Positions 62,929 to 64,000 of a DNA stretch of 64,000 bases are shown in pieces. Made by a program: the position numbers and the translations under genes. Positions within the stretch are counted from its first letter, which is position 1. Each line of letters opens with the position of its first letter. Below the pieces are notes generated by a model. That model made no database searches and was not told the DNA's origin. It was given only the letters and a program-made list of their open reading frames with translations. Origin of the DNA: Sagittula stellata E-37 (GTDB lineage Bacteria; Pseudomonadota; Alphaproteobacteria; Rhodobacterales; Rhodobacteraceae); contig NZ_CP155729.1 in the NCBI RefSeq assembly GCF_039724765.1, forward strand, positions 1,488,001 through 1,552,000, read 5' to 3'.

Positions 62929-64000
62929 ATGTCCGACGCACTTTTCCGCCCTTTCAAGACGCATCTGGACCTCGATCGCACCGTGACGCTGGTAAAGGAG
63001 GCCCTTTCGGGCGCCGAGGACGGCGAACTTTTCCTTGAGCGGAGGCGCTCGGAATCGCTTGTTCTGGATGACGGGCGCCTCAAGACGGCAAGCTACGACG
63101 CCTCCGAAGGATTCGGCCTGCGCGCGGTGAAAGGCGAGGTGGCCGGTTACGCCCATGCCACGGAGATCAGCGAATCCTCTCTCAAACGTGCGGCCGAAAC
63201 GGCGCGGCTCGCGGTGGGTGATGGCGGCGGCGTCATGGCCGCGCCGCCTGCGGGCACGAACCGCACGCTTTACACCGACGCCGACCCGATTGCCGGGGCG
63301 AGCTTTCCGGTGAAGGTGGACACCCTGAAGGAGATCGACGCCTTCGCCCGTGGTCTCGACCGTCGCGTTGTGCAGGTGACGGCCAGCATCGCCGCCTCAT
63401 TGCAGGAGGTCGCGATTCTCCGCCCCGAGGGGGGGCTCGTGACCGACGTGCGCCCGATGACCCGCGTGAACGTCTCGGTGATCGTCGAGCAGGACGGGCG
63501 GCGGGAGGCCGGGACTGCCGGCGGTGGCGGTCGGGTCACGCTTGAGGGCCTGCTGGAACCCATCGAATGGCAATCGAAGGCGCGCGAGGCGCTGCGCATC
63601 GCGCTCGTCAACCTGGAGGCGGAGCCCGCGCCGGCGGGTGTCATGGACATTGTCCTCGGCCCCGGCTGGCCCGGCATCCTGCTGCACGAGGCCATCGGGC
63701 ACGGGCTCGAAGGCGACGCCAATCGCAAGGGCACATCCGTCTTCGCGGGCCTGATGGGCCAGCAGATCGCGTCGAAGGGCGTGACCGTGCTGGACGACGG
63801 CACCATCCCGGACCGGCGCGGGTCGATCACGGTGGACGACGAAGGCACCCCTTCGGGCAAGAACGTCCTGATCGAGGACGGCAAGCTGGTCGGTTTCATG
63901 CAGGACCGCCAGAACGCGCGACTGATGGGCGTGACGCCCACCGGCAACGGCCGCCGCGAGAGCTATGCGCATATCCCGATGCCCCGCATGACCAACACCT
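62929..64000 (+). CDS. tldD: TldD metalloprotease (3' end outside window)
   Basis: First 357 residues of TldD, which with TldE/PmbA cleaves modified peptides and unstructured proteins. 'MSDALFRPFKTHLDLDRTVT' opens the gene after AGAGG; the zinc motif HExxxH is in 'GILLHEAIGHGLEGDANRKG', and 'LMGQQIASKGVTVLDDGTIP' follows. The frame is open to the right edge. Confidence 0.95.
   Translation, partial: MSDALFRPFKTHLDLDRTVTLVKEALSGAEDGELFLERRRSESLVLDDGRLKTASYDASEGFGLRAVKGEVAGYAHATEISESSLKRAAETARLAVGDGGGVMAAPPAGTNRTLYTDADPIAGASFPVKVDTLKEIDAFARGLDRRVVQVTASIAASLQEVAILRPEGGLVTDVRPMTRVNVSVIVEQDGRREAGTAGGGGRVTLEGLLEPIEWQSKAREALRIALVNLEAEPAPAGVMDIVLGPGWPGILLHEAIGHGLEGDANRKGTSVFAGLMGQQIASKGVTVLDDGTIPDRRGSITVDDEGTPSGKNVLIEDGKLVGFMQDRQNARLMGVTPTGNGRRESYAHIPMPRMTNT

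Overview
The window looks like a chromosome segment of a marine Roseobacter-group alphaproteobacterium (Rhodobacteraceae). Its protein sequences, the aa3 oxidase gene order (ctaC-ctaB-small ORF-ctaG-ctaE-SURF1-thrC-M16 protease) and the tad/cpa pilus locus are typical of that family. GC is high throughout the backbone and visibly lower in several inserted modules. The window has three parts.

(1) Left backbone, 1-4.55 kb: the 3' end of homoserine dehydrogenase, glpX, recJ, and two near-identical tRNA-Glu genes 200 bp apart.

(2) A genomic island of about 34 kb, roughly 4.55-38.57 kb. It is integrated at a tRNA-Met gene and bounded by a 14-bp direct repeat of the tRNA 3' end. A P4-type tyrosine integrase lies just inside the tRNA end, and both ends carry the same set of inner repeats (probable integrase arm sites). 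The island is a patchwork: a dCMP deaminase next to a broken VapE primase/helicase; a TIR-like (ThsB/DUF1863) + SLATT/DUF4231 membrane-effector pair that looks like a Thoeris-like defence system, beside a convergent 2TM alpha/beta protein; several metabolic or regulatory cassettes (XRE/membrane pair, PhyH dioxygenase, STAS-like/membrane pair with AraC regulator, frameshifted MerR + CDF zinc exporter, AzlCD + Lrp); an OmpA-like protein; a probable small-molecule cassette (FeeM-like GNAT fused to a heme-oxygenase-like diiron domain, plus nitroreductase); a four-gene envelope operon of unknown function; and a decayed lambda-like prophage (S49 protease, head decoration, tape measure). Insertion sequences of the IS5, IS3, IS407 and IS256 types cut through it. 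Two of them break genes that can be rebuilt exactly across the target-site duplication. A degenerate dispersed repeat family occupies most of the gaps between cassettes.

(3) Right backbone, 38.55-64 kb: tRNA-Met; an AAA+ ATPase, two TPR lipoproteins and a prepilin peptidase on the edge of the tad locus; tadC, tadB, cpaF, cpaE, an OmpA lipoprotein, cpaC, cpaB and two Flp pilins; a lytic transglycosylase; an FAD-linked oxidase; an MBL-fold protein; then GNAT, M16 protease, thrC, SURF1 and the cytochrome aa3 oxidase genes. It ends with tldD, cut by the window edge and preceded by a perfect FNR-type box.

The pilus genes work together as one machine: pilin, peptidase, motor, inner-membrane platform, secretin and pilotin-like lipoproteins. 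The cta genes assemble one terminal oxidase. The island genes are independent cargo, the most interesting being the TIR/SLATT pair and the GNAT-diiron-nitroreductase cassette.
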